Source: CAZMCH01 sp964564735
GTDB lineage: Bacteria > Poribacteria > DTPJ01
Direction: 5' to 3'
Length of the DNA: 38,445 bases
Assembly: GCA_964564735.1 (NCBI GenBank)
Contig: CAZMCH010000034.1
Location: 1-38,445, forward strand
Shown: one piece after another, positions 15,851 through 25,150 of the stretch
Position numbering within the stretch: the first letter of the stretch is position 1
Layout: every line of letters begins with the position of its first letter
Notes under the pieces: generated by a model
Told to the model about the DNA's origin: nothing
Databases searched by the model: none
The model's input: only the letters and a program-made list of their open reading frames with translations
Made by a program: the position numbers and the translations under genes

Positions 15851-16864
15851 CTAAAAAACCCTTGTTTTGAATTGTTCTGCTAGTTTTTCTGCAAACTTTT
15901 TATTAGCATCTGCGGTGCGACCTGCCTCATGTGGCGTATGGACAACATTATGCCTGCCAAGTAATGGATCATTAAGAGGTAATGGCTCAATATCCCAAAC
16001 ATCTGCTGAAAGAGCTATCTCATCAGCTAGAACTCTCTCACGAATTGCCTTCATATCGCAAATATTGGCACGTGTTACAAGGACAACAAGACATCCCTTT
16101 GGCAAAGCGTAAATATGCTCTGCAGTAATGATACCATTTGTTTTCTCTGTTAACGGAACCATCGGAGCAAATATCTCTGCATCTTTAACAAGATCGTCAA
16201 GATGCCATTCCTTTCTAGCACCTGCTCGATGGAAACAGGGTTCACTTGCAAACGGGTCCCATATTGCCACATCAGCACCTAACATACTGCAAAAGCTTGC
16301 ATAACGACTGCCGATATTCCCTGCACCTACAACACGAACACGCTTCCCTTCTATTGTGCCATTTGTAAATCTTGGGTCATCGCAGAATTGATGTCCTTTT
16401 GTGTTTGGACGACCTATACCTTCTGCGGGGCTATAATCCCAGGGCTTGAGTGAGGTTAATATTTCATGGTGTAATTGTGGGATACGCCTTAATCCGCAAA
16501 GCGTCAGAGCTAGCCCAAATTCTGAAACGGTCTGCCCCCAAAATCCCTCTGTCGGCTGGTAATATAGAGATACGTCAGCATTCTTCAAGTAATCTCGGAC
16601 TTCTTGTGATGGTGATGGATCAAATGTTGCTTCTTCAAGACTTGTGAATTTTTTTATACAATCCAATGTTGCAGAAACACCCCAGCATACCATACGAACA
16701 AAATCGCTTGGATTTTCTATAATCTCATCAAGTTGGCGTTTATCGGTATGTTCTAACCTAATAAATTCAACATCGCCTTGTTCTTTCCATAGGTTGTGAA
16801 AATGGTCTGCCGAACAGGGCCAACTCGCCTCAAAATTTGGATGAACGATAATTAGGCTTTTCAA
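15851..16864 (-). CDS. D-isomer-specific 2-hydroxyacid dehydrogenase
   Basis: The 337-residue product belongs to the NAD(P)-dependent D-2-hydroxyacid dehydrogenase family, which reduces 2-keto acids. The cofactor-binding loop is VGAGNIGSR (179-187), followed by the acidic residue of IWDPF. Catalytic residues are in place: Arg265 (LVTRAN), Glu293 (DIEPLP) and His312 (HTPHEAG). The N-terminal catalytic lobe is divergent. The start is TTG at 16864, chosen because AGGAGGT lies 8 bases upstream on the minus strand. It follows the UROD-like gene by 23 bases on the same strand and is likely co-transcribed. The substrate is unknown; a sugar-acid or phosphonate-like keto acid is only a guess. Confidence 0.85.
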   Translation of the reverse strand: MKSLIIVHPNFEASWPCSADHFHNLWKEQGDVEFIRLEHTDKRQLDEIIENPSDFVRMVCWGVSATLDCIKKFTSLEEATFDPSPSQEVRDYLKNADVSLYYQPTEGFWGQTVSEFGLALTLCGLRRIPQLHHEILTSLKPWDYSPAEGIGRPNTKGHQFCDDPRFTNGTIEGKRVRVVGAGNIGSRYASFCSMLGADVAIWDPFASEPCFHRAGARKEWHLDDLVKDAEIFAPMVPLTEKTNGIITAEHIYALPKGCLVVLVTRANICDMKAIRERVLADEIALSADVWDIEPLPLNDPLLGRHNVVHTPHEAGRTADANKKFAEKLAEQFKTRVF

Positions 16865-16887
16865 AATATTTACCTCCTATGATTATA

Positions 16888-18030
16888 TCAATAAGTGCCA
16901 TACTCTCGTGTATATTTGATAAAATGGTCAACATTTTCAATAGGCGTATCATCACAAATGGGACTACCTGTTCCCATGATGAAAGCGCCGTCTTTGCCTG
17001 CGGAATCAATCTGTCTTCGGACTTCTCGTTCAATGTCATCTTTACTACCATGCAAGAGGACATTTTCAGCATCAAAATTGCCAAATATACATTGACTTGG
17101 ACCAACAATCCTTCTGACTTCACCGATGTCCATAGGTTGCCCTTTTCTGCCTTCTTCGATAGTAAGGGCATCAGCACCAAGCTCACACATTTTGGGAAGT
17201 ATTGGCAATAGATAGCCTGTTGAATACAGAATAGCTTTTAAACCGTTTTTTTGTGCCTCTTGTATCGCCTTTTTCTGATATGGAAAGGCAAAATCGCAAT
17301 ATTGCTGAGGAGAGATAATATCAACAGATGCCCAGCTTTCTGCTATAAGCATTGCCTCATAGCCAAAGGCAGATACATGCTCATAATGTGGCAGACTATC
17401 TTCATAAAATCGATCCATCATATAGATAAAAACATCGGGATTTTCTTTCATCATGATTAATGAAGTCTCAAAACCAAGTGTATAACAAGCCTGAACAAAT
17501 GGTGATATTCCTCCCCCTGTCATTAACACAGTATCACCATATTTATCAATAAGGCGTTTTTGCCAATTATCTTTTGCAATTTCAATCTTTGTCTTTTCTC
17601 TGGGTTTTCGGGGGCTACCCCATAGTTTATCAACATCGGCTTTTGTTTTTATGTCTTTGCTGACAATGCCTGTGTTTGGCTGTTGTGATTCTTTTGCATC
17701 GATACGAACAAGCTGATGACCATCGTTGAGAAATTCATACTTTGTGCCATTTGAATCGGTTATAAACACTCGACCGTTTTTCTTTTCTATGGTCTTACCT
17801 TTAAGCCAATCGCTACCAAAGCCATGAACGCTTATCCAGTCGCATGGTTGTCTTTGCTGTAAAACATCATTACCAATAAATGCCATCTCTCTATCACCAT
17901 ATAGAAGCTCCCAGATTTCTACTCCGACAACTTTCCATCTATATTCTGCACCCCAAAAATAAGGTGCAACAGGGACAACATCAGGTTTTCCGCCAGCAAT
18001 GGCTGTCAACATTCTTTGTTTTGGTGTCAT
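16888..18030 (-). CDS. Uroporphyrinogen decarboxylase-like (URO-D family) protein
   Basis: The 380-residue protein starts MTPKQRMLTAIAGGKPDVVPVAPYF in two parts: the N-terminal KxRMLxAI and GxKPDxVPV region is the usual entry of the URO-D superfamily, which includes heme-pathway HemE and cobalamin-linked methyltransferases (MtaA, CmuA). Later segments, ILYSTGYLLPILPKMCELGADAL and GFGNFDAENVLLHG-like strands, fit the TIM barrel. The arginine- and aspartate-rich N-terminal RxPPxWxMRQAGR motif of true HemE is absent, so this is one of the many non-heme paralogs, perhaps a methyltransferase. Start supported by AGAGGAAA close upstream on the minus strand. The next gene, a dehydrogenase, is probably in the same operon. 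Confidence 0.78.
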   Translation of the reverse strand: MTPKQRMLTAIAGGKPDVVPVAPYFWGAEYRWKVVGVEIWELLYGDREMAFIGNDVLQQRQPCDWISVHGFGSDWLKGKTIEKKNGRVFITDSNGTKYEFLNDGHQLVRIDAKESQQPNTGIVSKDIKTKADVDKLWGSPRKPREKTKIEIAKDNWQKRLIDKYGDTVLMTGGGISPFVQACYTLGFETSLIMMKENPDVFIYMMDRFYEDSLPHYEHVSAFGYEAMLIAESWASVDIISPQQYCDFAFPYQKKAIQEAQKNGLKAILYSTGYLLPILPKMCELGADALTIEEGRKGQPMDIGEVRRIVGPSQCIFGNFDAENVLLHGSKDDIEREVRRQIDSAGKDGAFIMGTGSPICDDTPIENVDHFIKYTREYGTY

Positions 18031-18053
18031 TTTTTTCCTCTTGTAGTTTTTTG

Positions 18054-19727
18054 TTATTTACGGATATATAGATTTCCTATACCAACAGGGGTATAGTTAT
18101 TAATTACATAATTCTTTGTCTTTTCAGGCAAAGCGCGCATATCCCCATCAAATATTACTATTTTTGTATTGCGTTCTTCTGCACTGTCAATTATATCATC
18201 CGTAAGTTGTTTTTCATTTAGCATTGCACGCATTTCACTATGCAAAAAATAATAATAATAGGCATTAGGTCTCAAAAATCCAAAACCAGACCATCCATCT
18301 AATACTGATTCTGATTGAGAAGTGTTATTTAAAACGTATTGTATACTGGCAATCTGTGCATCATTTTTTTGTGAAAGCTGATTTATCATCTGATCCAATG
18401 GATATGAAATAATACAAATAACAATTAACATAACAGCATAGTTTCTTTTCTTTAAGATAAACAAAACTATTGCTGATATTGTGAAAGGTCCCCAAAGCAC
18501 AATATATAAAATATTAGGTTTAAGGCGAGTAAATTTTAGGAATTGAGCCAGATTATTCATCAATGGCTTGCTTATGCGCAAAACATATATCATACCAATT
18601 ACGATTAAAATTAAGATGAATATTGCGAAAATTAAAGGAAAAATGCGTTGTTTTCCTGCTATTATATCAGATTTTATTTTCATAATATCGAAACTTGCGA
18701 CTTTATTTAGTATATAGGCGGAATAAATTGCCAGTAATGGCAAAAATAACTGATAATATTGTCTATATGGAACAGGAAGTACAAATAATCCAGCGATCAC
18801 TGATATTGTGCAAAAGATCGGAATATATATTCCTTTTGATACTTCTTCTTGTCTGTGAAGCCAGACAATATTAGCTAATAATCCTGATAAGCTTAGAACA
18901 ACAAAAAACGGATTTTGTGTAATTAATTGAGTTATATACCCTTTTGGCGAAAATCTAATTTTCCATTGCGAATTTATTATGAAGTTGCAGTATATAAAAT
19001 CCCATAACGCACCATGCGCGAGAAAAAATAAGCATGTTAAGCCGATTGGTATTGCTATACCCAACCCAAAGAATAAAATAAACTTTATGTTTTGCTTCCA
19101 ATTAATACTGATACGATGATCGATAAATGGATAAATAAGAGAAAGGAATATTCCGGGCAATCCAAACATGCTTTTTTGTGTAAACATGAGTGCAACACCC
19201 ATTGAAATTCCTGAATATAAAAATAGCTTTTTCGTTGTTTTGATTTGAACACCCTTAATCATTAAAACCATGGATCCAAGCCAGAAAGCAACAGCCCCCA
19301 TGTCAGGTCTGATCTCAACAGTCTTTTCCAAAAACATGAGAACATAACTCAAATAAAACACTGAAAATAAGCCTGTATCGATATTGTATAATTTCTTTGC
19401 CAGAATGAATGTAAGAATCAATATGGCAATGGTGAACAAAAGCATAAGGTATCTAGCTACATCCAGTATTATTACATTTTCGCCAACAATGGGATAAAGC
19501 AAAGATAAAATAAAGTGAATAAATGGCGTATGATGATCAAAATAATCTCTATATGGGATTTCACCATAATATATCTGACGCGCACCATGAAGATGCTGAA
19601 ACTCATCAGGATCATAATATCTAACCTGAAGAATCGGTATTCTCAGGGCAAAAGCAAGCAAAATAAAGATCAAGATGATTATATGATATGGACGCATTAT
19701 TTTTTTGAGATACCTAACATTTGGCAT
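18054..19727 (-). CDS. GT39/ArnT-like membrane glycosyltransferase
   Basis: The product is about 557 residues if translation starts at MPNVRYLKK (ATG at 19727). A longer open frame reaches 19865 but overlaps the preceding gene and reads its glycine-rich coding sequence in another frame, so it is rejected. About 11-12 hydrophobic segments follow. The first periplasmic loop has DPDEFQHLHGARQI and YGEIPYRDYFDHH; the DPDE acidic pair and the YRDYF..HTP pattern are typical of PMT_2/GT39 transferases that use polyprenyl-phosphate sugars. A C-terminal soluble part ends with DGWSGFGFLRPN and a DGDMRALPE segment. The target (protein, lipid A or glycan) is unknown. It begins 7 bases after the DUF2207 gene, in the same transcript. 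Confidence 0.75.
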   Translation of the reverse strand: MPNVRYLKKIMRPYHIIILIFILLAFALRIPILQVRYYDPDEFQHLHGARQIYYGEIPYRDYFDHHTPFIHFILSLLYPIVGENVIILDVARYLMLLFTIAILILTFILAKKLYNIDTGLFSVFYLSYVLMFLEKTVEIRPDMGAVAFWLGSMVLMIKGVQIKTTKKLFLYSGISMGVALMFTQKSMFGLPGIFLSLIYPFIDHRISINWKQNIKFILFFGLGIAIPIGLTCLFFLAHGALWDFIYCNFIINSQWKIRFSPKGYITQLITQNPFFVVLSLSGLLANIVWLHRQEEVSKGIYIPIFCTISVIAGLFVLPVPYRQYYQLFLPLLAIYSAYILNKVASFDIMKIKSDIIAGKQRIFPLIFAIFILILIVIGMIYVLRISKPLMNNLAQFLKFTRLKPNILYIVLWGPFTISAIVLFILKKRNYAVMLIVICIISYPLDQMINQLSQKNDAQIASIQYVLNNTSQSESVLDGWSGFGFLRPNAYYYYFLHSEMRAMLNEKQLTDDIIDSAEERNTKIVIFDGDMRALPEKTKNYVINNYTPVGIGNLYIRK

Positions 19728-19734
19728 ATTATAT

Positions 19735-21405
19735 CTATCCTGCACTACTGCTTCCACCGCCTCCGCCTCCACCAGAAGAACTTCCACCACTATCAGAACC
19801 TGATGAAGATGAAGGAGAAGAAGGCAAAACTGATGAAAAAGAATGTTCCATTTGTGATATTCCACTAGAAAAATTAATGAAAGAAAATGTATTATAATCA
19901 GAGCTTGTCATATACCAATCGGATGGGGCTGTGTAAATATGTGCAAAGCGATTTGCCCATGCCAAAGATACCCCAAAGACAATTGCATAGGGAAGATATT
20001 TGTCAAATGTTTTTGGATCAATATTTGATTCATGATGGAATTTATCCGAAGTCATTAAATATTCTTTGAATCCAAGTGAATGCCATTTTATTTCTGAACC
20101 TTTTTGAGTTTTGTGTGGCATAACATTGCCAAATATCAATATCATAATTATGGTTACTATAATTCCAAATATGCCTGTTATTGGTATTACATGCAATACA
20201 CCCAGTATTATCGTTATTATAATTGCTATTGTGCCAATAGCCATATATTTTGCTTTAACCTTTTCAGGATTTTTTGTAAAATAACCATCCCAAGTTGTTT
20301 GTTCAAACAAAGATTTTCTAATTCCTGCGATATTAGTATAGAATTTTTCTTTTAGATCATATAAATCTACTTTATCATAAACCCCAAATATGCCATTGAG
20401 TATGAGTTTTTCATGTCTTTTTAGTTTATTATCTTCTATTATGTCTTTTTGTTTTTCAAAAGTATAATTATCTGAAGTGATACCATTATCGATGATTTTG
20501 AGATAACCTTTATAGGCAAGATCAATTATAGTCGCTGATATATACCTTACATTAAGTCTTTCAGTAACAATAATACCCATTTCTGCAGGAGTAAGTCCTT
20601 CTGGTGGTTCATGCTGAGGAATAATGACATTTCTTACAATTTGTTCTTTGACCCTATTCTGCCATCGTCCAAACAGGAATAAAAAGGATATAATAGGAAT
20701 TAGAAACCACAAAAACGGGTATATAACAGGTATCCAATCTTTTTCTACTATACCCTTTGGAAATGAACCAACAATTGTAAAATGTGTATGTGGAGGGATG
20801 TTCTGTCCCCAATAGGCGAGTGTGCGATCATCAGCAACCAAGTATGTATTGGATTCATTTCTTGAGCCTTCGGGACCAATAAATAATTTTTGTCTTAATT
20901 TTGCTAATGGGACTGATTGAGGCAAATGAACAATAACAGTTACATGATCAATGCTAACATCACGATTTTGAGAGATTGAATTCCAGTATATTTCATCAAA
21001 ATCATCAAAAAAACCTATACCACCATGAACTTTATATTCAAATGTCCATGTTCTTACTTCATCTTGGGCGTTAAAATTTATTCTTATTACGATCTCATTA
21101 CCTGACCTTTTAACACTATACTGACTGGTTGGCAAAGGATTCATGATTTCATCATATATGGCGACATCAGAAATTTTCCTGATATTGCGTAATTCGATGC
21201 CTCTCTGAAAAAAACTAAATTGACCGACAAATTGCACAGATTGGGTTTCTCGGACAATAAATGTAGAATCAGGATTAATTGTAATATCACTTATCCATTT
21301 TACAAAATGCCATGATTTTGCAAATGACATATTTGGAAATGAAAATATAAAGATTATTAAAATAATAATAACGATTTTATAATTATTTAAATTTTTTGCT
21401 ATCAT
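19735..21405 (-). CDS. DUF2207-family membrane protein with Gly/Ser-rich C-terminus
   Basis: The 556-residue protein has a signal peptide or anchor (residues 1-29, ending SFA), an extracytoplasmic beta-rich domain (WHFVKWISDITINPDSTF..., about 30-220), a membrane segment (WIPVIYPFLWFLIPIISFLFLF, given in order of position at about 240), a cytoplasmic region (GLTPAEMGIIVTERLN), two more membrane segments around 420-450, and a tail of SSSGGGGGGGSSS type. This layout matches DUF2207 (YciQ-like) membrane proteins, whose function is unknown. The glycine-rich tail is usual for the family. It precedes the GT39 gene directly, suggesting an envelope-related role. Start chosen at ATG 21405, as the signal peptide begins there. 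Confidence 0.8.
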   Translation of the reverse strand: MIAKNLNNYKIVIIILIIFIFSFPNMSFAKSWHFVKWISDITINPDSTFIVRETQSVQFVGQFSFFQRGIELRNIRKISDVAIYDEIMNPLPTSQYSVKRSGNEIVIRINFNAQDEVRTWTFEYKVHGGIGFFDDFDEIYWNSISQNRDVSIDHVTVIVHLPQSVPLAKLRQKLFIGPEGSRNESNTYLVADDRTLAYWGQNIPPHTHFTIVGSFPKGIVEKDWIPVIYPFLWFLIPIISFLFLFGRWQNRVKEQIVRNVIIPQHEPPEGLTPAEMGIIVTERLNVRYISATIIDLAYKGYLKIIDNGITSDNYTFEKQKDIIEDNKLKRHEKLILNGIFGVYDKVDLYDLKEKFYTNIAGIRKSLFEQTTWDGYFTKNPEKVKAKYMAIGTIAIIITIILGVLHVIPITGIFGIIVTIIMILIFGNVMPHKTQKGSEIKWHSLGFKEYLMTSDKFHHESNIDPKTFDKYLPYAIVFGVSLAWANRFAHIYTAPSDWYMTSSDYNTFSFINFSSGISQMEHSFSSVLPSSPSSSSGSDSGGSSSGGGGGGGSSSAG

Positions 21406-21437
21406 ATTATAATACTAGAAAAGACATATCTTTTATT

Positions 21438-21470
21438 GCCATTCCAGCGAAGGCTGGGAGTCGGAATCCA
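21438..21470. repeat. REP-like hairpin (ATTCC...CCAGC GAAG GCTGG...GGAAT)
   Basis: CCAGC (21444-21448) pairs with GCTGG (21453-21457) around GAAG, and outer ATTCC (21441-21445) has GGAAT at 21463-21467. The sequence resembles the widespread interspersed ATTCCxGCGAAxGCxGGAATCC hairpin seen in many bacteria. It lies in the 144-base gap between the LamG gene and the DUF2207 gene. Confidence 0.55.
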
Positions 21471-21478
21471 TAAAGTCT

Positions 21479-21507
21479 CCCTTCCCCAAACTTAATTTGC
21501 GGAAGGG
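21479..21507 (-). terminator. Possible stem-loop downstream of the LamG gene
   Basis: CCCTTCC at 21479-21485 and GGAAGGG at 21501-21507 form a 7-bp perfect stem with a 15-base loop, about 43 bases beyond the LamG stop on the minus strand. There is no strong T-tract after it, so termination is uncertain. Confidence 0.3.
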
Positions 21508-21549
21508 CTTTCTTACTTAAAATTACACTTTTTTCCCATTTTTTTAACT

Positions 21550-22326
21550 TTAACGCTTTATTTGTCCCCATTGAATAGCAAGTCTATCTTGCGGAGAAAC
21601 TTCAAGAATCTCAGAAGAAATAGTGTTTATATCTTTTTCACTCAAAGCTTTTCCATATATTGCTACCATGCTTATAGAACCGCCATAGTATTCAACATTA
21701 TCAACTTCACTACCAGAATTTTTCGTTCTTGCACCGATTAAAAAATATGGTGGTGCTGCATATACATATCCAGCAGTAGTACTCGCTATTTGCTTTCCAT
21801 CAACGTAAAGGTGTCCTACTGCATCTTCTCCGACTTGCGCCACAATATGCCAGTTGTTATCTGCATAGTTGGTTTGTGCTTCTGCGTAAAAATGTGCATT
21901 CATATAAAATCCCGCACAAAAATTACCTGTTGTTTCTCTCCAACCTACCGGACCTTCTGCCCCACCTGAGCTACTCGGTTTGGCATTGTCACCCCACATC
22001 CAAAGAGGACCGTTTTTAGCATTATTAGTCTTGAAACGACAAATTGCTGTGAATGGTATAACATTGTTGGTCCTAACTTGAAGCGCAGGAGTTACTACAT
22101 AACCATCTTTGCCATCAAGTTCGATAAATCCTCCACCTATCTTTGCACCGCCATTAATAGTGCCATTATTGCCGTTTCCGGACAAGTCCTTAGCTGTATT
22201 GACATTGACACCACTTGCATCAAAAGAATAATGCAAAACCAAATCATTCTTTGGTATTGCAGTTGTCTTTAATGCAAAAACAAAACAAAATATCATAATA
22301 GTTACAATAATAGCTATTTTATTCAT
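21550..22326 (-). CDS. Secreted LamG-domain (concanavalin A-like) protein
   Basis: The ATG at 22326 (MNKIAIIVTIMIF) is preceded by AAGGAG 9 bases upstream; a longer frame to 22425 has no such site. Residues 1-25 form a signal peptide. The rest is a LamG/Laminin_G_3 jelly roll: VLHYSFDASG...AKDLSGNGNNGTI (about 29-60), FTAICRFKTN, NWHIVAQV and HLYVDGKQIAST, then a sandwich strand with GGSISMVAIYGKALSEKDI. The end, DRLAIQWGQIKR, recalls a C-terminal tail I associate with Poribacteria LamG proteins. Such domains bind carbohydrate or act as adhesive modules; no catalytic residues are seen. It reads divergently from the aldo/keto reductase gene; the 240-base gap should hold both promoters. Confidence 0.82.
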   Translation of the reverse strand: MNKIAIIVTIMIFCFVFALKTTAIPKNDLVLHYSFDASGVNVNTAKDLSGNGNNGTINGGAKIGGGFIELDGKDGYVVTPALQVRTNNVIPFTAICRFKTNNAKNGPLWMWGDNAKPSSSGGAEGPVGWRETTGNFCAGFYMNAHFYAEAQTNYADNNWHIVAQVGEDAVGHLYVDGKQIASTTAGYVYAAPPYFLIGARTKNSGSEVDNVEYYGGSISMVAIYGKALSEKDINTISSEILEVSPQDRLAIQWGQIKR

Positions 22327-22566
22327 TGTATATTCTCCTTGTATAGTATGTATTGAAAAAATAAGTAAACATTGTCTATTCTTGAAAAACGTAACTATTC
22401 TATCATAGCTTGATATTATAATCAATAATTTCTTACAGGTTTATCAATACTGCCTTGCATGAATTACTTTAATAGTTTATCATTATTTATTGTGAAGATG
22501 ATTATTTATATATTGCAATTTTTCCTTAAAATACAAAAGGATACTATTTTTCAGGAGGCAATCATC

Positions 22567-23541
22567 ATGTTAGAGAAGATAACCAGAAGAGATTTTATAA
22601 AGAAGGCTGGCGTAATTACTGGACTCGCATTAAATGGAATTCATAATATCTCTGCAATGGATGATACAAATATGGAAAATGAATCCATGCCAAAGAGAAT
22701 TTTAGGAAGGACAGGTGTTGAGGTTTCTATATTGGGATTAGGTATAGGACCTTTGGGAATAAGCCGAAGAGAACAAATTGAATTTGATAGACTTGTTAAC
22801 TTATGTATTGATTTTGGAATCAGCTATATAGATAATGCGCCCGTCTATGGCGATGGTGAGGAAAAGCTTGGTTCTGTTATGAAACAGAGAAGAAATGAAG
22901 TTTTTCTTGTAACTAAGGTTGAAGAACAGGACAAAAATGGATCATTAAGACAGATCAAGGAAAGTCTAACGAAAATGCAAACAGATTATATTGATGCAGT
23001 GCATCTTCATGATTTTGGTGGACTGAACATTGAATTTGTTTTAGGTGAAGATGGTGCGCTTGCTGGATTAAGAGAAGCAAAGAAACAAGGCTTAATTAGA
23101 TTTATCGGAATAAGTGGGCATCAACAACCAATGAAATTTCTAAAAGCATTGGAAACCGACGAAATAGACCTTGTAATGCCTGTCCTTAATTTTGCCGATA
23201 AGCATACATATAATTTTGAAGAAAAAGTTTTGCCCGTAGCAATAGAGCATAAATCAGGAATTGTAGCAATGAAGGTGCTTGGAGGGGCAGTTGGTATGCA
23301 ATATGAAAAACCAATGCCTTCGCTTATGCCAGAGGAATACTATGATTTTGCGATAAGATATGCGCTTGGTTTACATGGAGTTTCTACAATTGTGGTTGGC
23401 TTGAAAAATGAGAACGAAATAAAACAAGCTGTTAAAGCAGTGAAAGCCTATAAGCCTCTTTCTGATGATGAAAAAGCAATTATTGAGAAAGCAGGTAAGG
23501 AATTATCAGAAAAATGGGGAGAGCATTTCGGTTCTGTATAG
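22567..23541 (+). CDS. Tat-exported aldo/keto reductase
   Basis: The start ATG at 22567 follows AGGAGG (22553-22558). The 324-residue protein begins with a twin-arginine signal, TRRDFIKKAG (residues 6-15), so it is probably exported folded with its cofactor. The aldo/keto reductase tetrad is visible: Asp89 and Tyr94 (YIDNAPVYGDGE), Lys117 (LVTKVEE) and His148 (HLHDFGG). A TIM-barrel order ending with GLHGVSTIVVGLKNENEIKQAV, which holds the NADP-binding end, is intact. It resembles the short oxidoreductases of this family, with no C-terminal ferredoxin domain. Substrate unknown. Divergent neighbour is the LamG gene. Confidence 0.87.
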   Translation: MLEKITRRDFIKKAGVITGLALNGIHNISAMDDTNMENESMPKRILGRTGVEVSILGLGIGPLGISRREQIEFDRLVNLCIDFGISYIDNAPVYGDGEEKLGSVMKQRRNEVFLVTKVEEQDKNGSLRQIKESLTKMQTDYIDAVHLHDFGGLNIEFVLGEDGALAGLREAKKQGLIRFIGISGHQQPMKFLKALETDEIDLVMPVLNFADKHTYNFEEKVLPVAIEHKSGIVAMKVLGGAVGMQYEKPMPSLMPEEYYDFAIRYALGLHGVSTIVVGLKNENEIKQAVKAVKAYKPLSDDEKAIIEKAGKELSEKWGEHFGSV

Positions 23542-23562
23542 AATATTTGAATTTATCAGTCG

Positions 23563-23591
23563 TTGACATACTTATAGATTATTGATATAAT
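23563..23591 (+). promoter_or_regulatory. Consensus sigma70 promoter upstream of the GSA-like aminotransferase
   Basis: TTGACA (23563-23568) and TATAAT (23586-23591) are separated by exactly 17 bases, a perfect match to the consensus. It lies 62 bases before the ATG at 23654 and gives a leader of roughly 55 bases. Confidence 0.75.
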
Positions 23592-23653
23592 CGCCATTAA
23601 CAACTAGGGCAATTGATTATTTTTATATAACAGGGAGTTTAACTTAAATAACT

Positions 23654-25027
23654 ATGGAAACAAACAACGAAAAAAATATACTTGATACATATACTGTATC
23701 TCACAAAAGATCGTCTGAGATATATCGAAGGGCAAATGATGTTTTCCCTAGTGGTGCAACACACGATTCCAGATTTCTTAATCCATTTCCTATTTACATC
23801 AAAAGAGCTTTGGGGTCAAGAAAATGGGATGTTGACGGGAACGAATATATAGATTATTGGATGGGTCATGGCGCGTTATTGCTTGGTCATAGCCATCCAA
23901 AGATAGTTGAAGCTGTAACATCACAAGTAACAAAGGGAACGCATTACGGCGCATGTAGCGAATTAGAGGTTGAATGGGGAGAACTTGTCAAAAAGCTTGT
24001 TCCGTCTGCCAAAAAGGTAAAATTTGTAAGCTCTGGAACAGAAGCGACAATAATGGCAATACGTCTTGCAAGGGCTTTTACAGGAAAGAACAAAATTGTA
24101 AAATTCGAGGGACATTTTCACGGATGGCATGATTCTGTTATGCCGGGGATAAAGCCTCCCTATGATACTCCAGCATCACCGGGTATTCCGCAAGCTGTCC
24201 TTGATAATACTATACTTTGTCCACCAAATGACGAAGAAAGATTAGACGAGATACTTGAGCAAGATAATGATATTTCCGCAGTCATTATTGAGCCAACAGG
24301 CGGATCATTCATTACAATTCCTACTCGTGAGGGATTTTTGCAATCTTTGCGTGAATTAACAAAAAAACGTAATGTTCTGCTAATATTTGATGAGGTTGTG
24401 ACTGGTTTTAGGGTTTCTCCCGGCGGGGCGCAGGAGTATTATAGGGTTTTGCCTGATATAACCGCTTTGGCGAAGATACTTGCTGGTGGATTGCCCGGTG
24501 GTGCTGTTGCTGGACGTGCAGACATTATGGAATATCTCGGCTTTAAAGATTCAAAATGGAATAGATATAAGAAAATTTATCACCCAGGAACTTTCAACGC
24601 AAATCCTCTTTCAGCGAGCGCTGGTGTTGCAGCGTTAAAGATTGTATCCACAGGTGAAGACATAAAGAAAGCTAATGCGATTACAAAGCAGTTAAAAGAG
24701 GAGCTAAATAAAGTTATAGATAAGCATAGCCTTAATTGGTGCGTCTATGGTCAATTTTCGGGTTTCAGGATATTCATGGATTATGATGGTGACAGGAAAA
24801 ATGGCTTTGAATCAGATATGTGGAAATATGACCATGCAAGGCTCAAGAAAAGTGCAAGCCCTGAAATTGAATCAGCATTCAGACGAGGTATGCTTAATAA
24901 TGGCGTTGATATGATGCCATCCTTTGCCCTTGTATCCTCAACACATACCGAGAAAGACATTGAAAAGACTGCCAAAGCTCTTGATACAACGATAACTATG
25001 ATGAAAAACGAGAAGGTTATAGGTTGA
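23654..25027 (+). CDS. Class III aminotransferase, glutamate-1-semialdehyde aminomutase-like
   Basis: The 457-residue PLP enzyme resembles glutamate-1-semialdehyde 2,1-aminomutase and its relatives. Landmarks: PSGATHDSRF at the N-terminus, DVDGNEYIDYWMGHGALLLGHSHP, the PLP-phosphate segment SSGTEATIMAIRLAR, HFHGWHD, FDEVVTGFR (Asp contacts the pyridine nitrogen) and Lys274 in ALAKILAGGLPGG as Schiff-base lysine. A HemL role would expect heme neighbours, but none are near; the adjacent TPP enzyme suggests a catabolic or secondary aminotransferase. The ribosome-binding site (CAGGGAG) is about 16 bases from the ATG, farther than usual. Confidence 0.85.
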   Translation: METNNEKNILDTYTVSHKRSSEIYRRANDVFPSGATHDSRFLNPFPIYIKRALGSRKWDVDGNEYIDYWMGHGALLLGHSHPKIVEAVTSQVTKGTHYGACSELEVEWGELVKKLVPSAKKVKFVSSGTEATIMAIRLARAFTGKNKIVKFEGHFHGWHDSVMPGIKPPYDTPASPGIPQAVLDNTILCPPNDEERLDEILEQDNDISAVIIEPTGGSFITIPTREGFLQSLRELTKKRNVLLIFDEVVTGFRVSPGGAQEYYRVLPDITALAKILAGGLPGGAVAGRADIMEYLGFKDSKWNRYKKIYHPGTFNANPLSASAGVAALKIVSTGEDIKKANAITKQLKEELNKVIDKHSLNWCVYGQFSGFRIFMDYDGDRKNGFESDMWKYDHARLKKSASPEIESAFRRGMLNNGVDMMPSFALVSSTHTEKDIEKTAKALDTTITMMKNEKVIG

Positions 25028-25031
25028 TATT

Positions 25032-25139
25032 ATGGATAGACCTGAAATTCCAGATGAATTACAATCAGAATTTGATGCTTGGGAATTAGCAAGCGATGAA
25101 GATCTTGCTGAATTTGAGAAAGCTCTTATTATAAAATAA
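25032..25139 (+). CDS. Small acidic ORF, possible antitoxin remnant
   Basis: A 35-codon frame with ATG at 25032 begins 4 bases after the aminotransferase stop. The product (IPDELQSEFDAWELASDEDLAEFEKAL in order) resembles the N-terminus of short antitoxin-like proteins with an EFEAWxxASDE pattern. Only a weak AGG lies upstream. It could be a fragment; no toxin is next to it. Confidence 0.35.
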   Translation: MDRPEIPDELQSEFDAWELASDEDLAEFEKALIIK

Positions 25140-25150
25140 GAAGTTCAAAC

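Noticed and set aside
19728..19865. N-terminal extension of the GT39 gene
   Set aside because: The extra codons overlap the coding sequence of the DUF2207 gene in another frame and translate to Leu/Val-rich filler; the ATG at 19727 fits better.
16888..25027. Heme-synthesis cluster from the UROD-like and GSA-like genes
   Set aside because: The genes are 6 kb apart on opposite strands, the HemE motif is missing, and no other heme genes are near.
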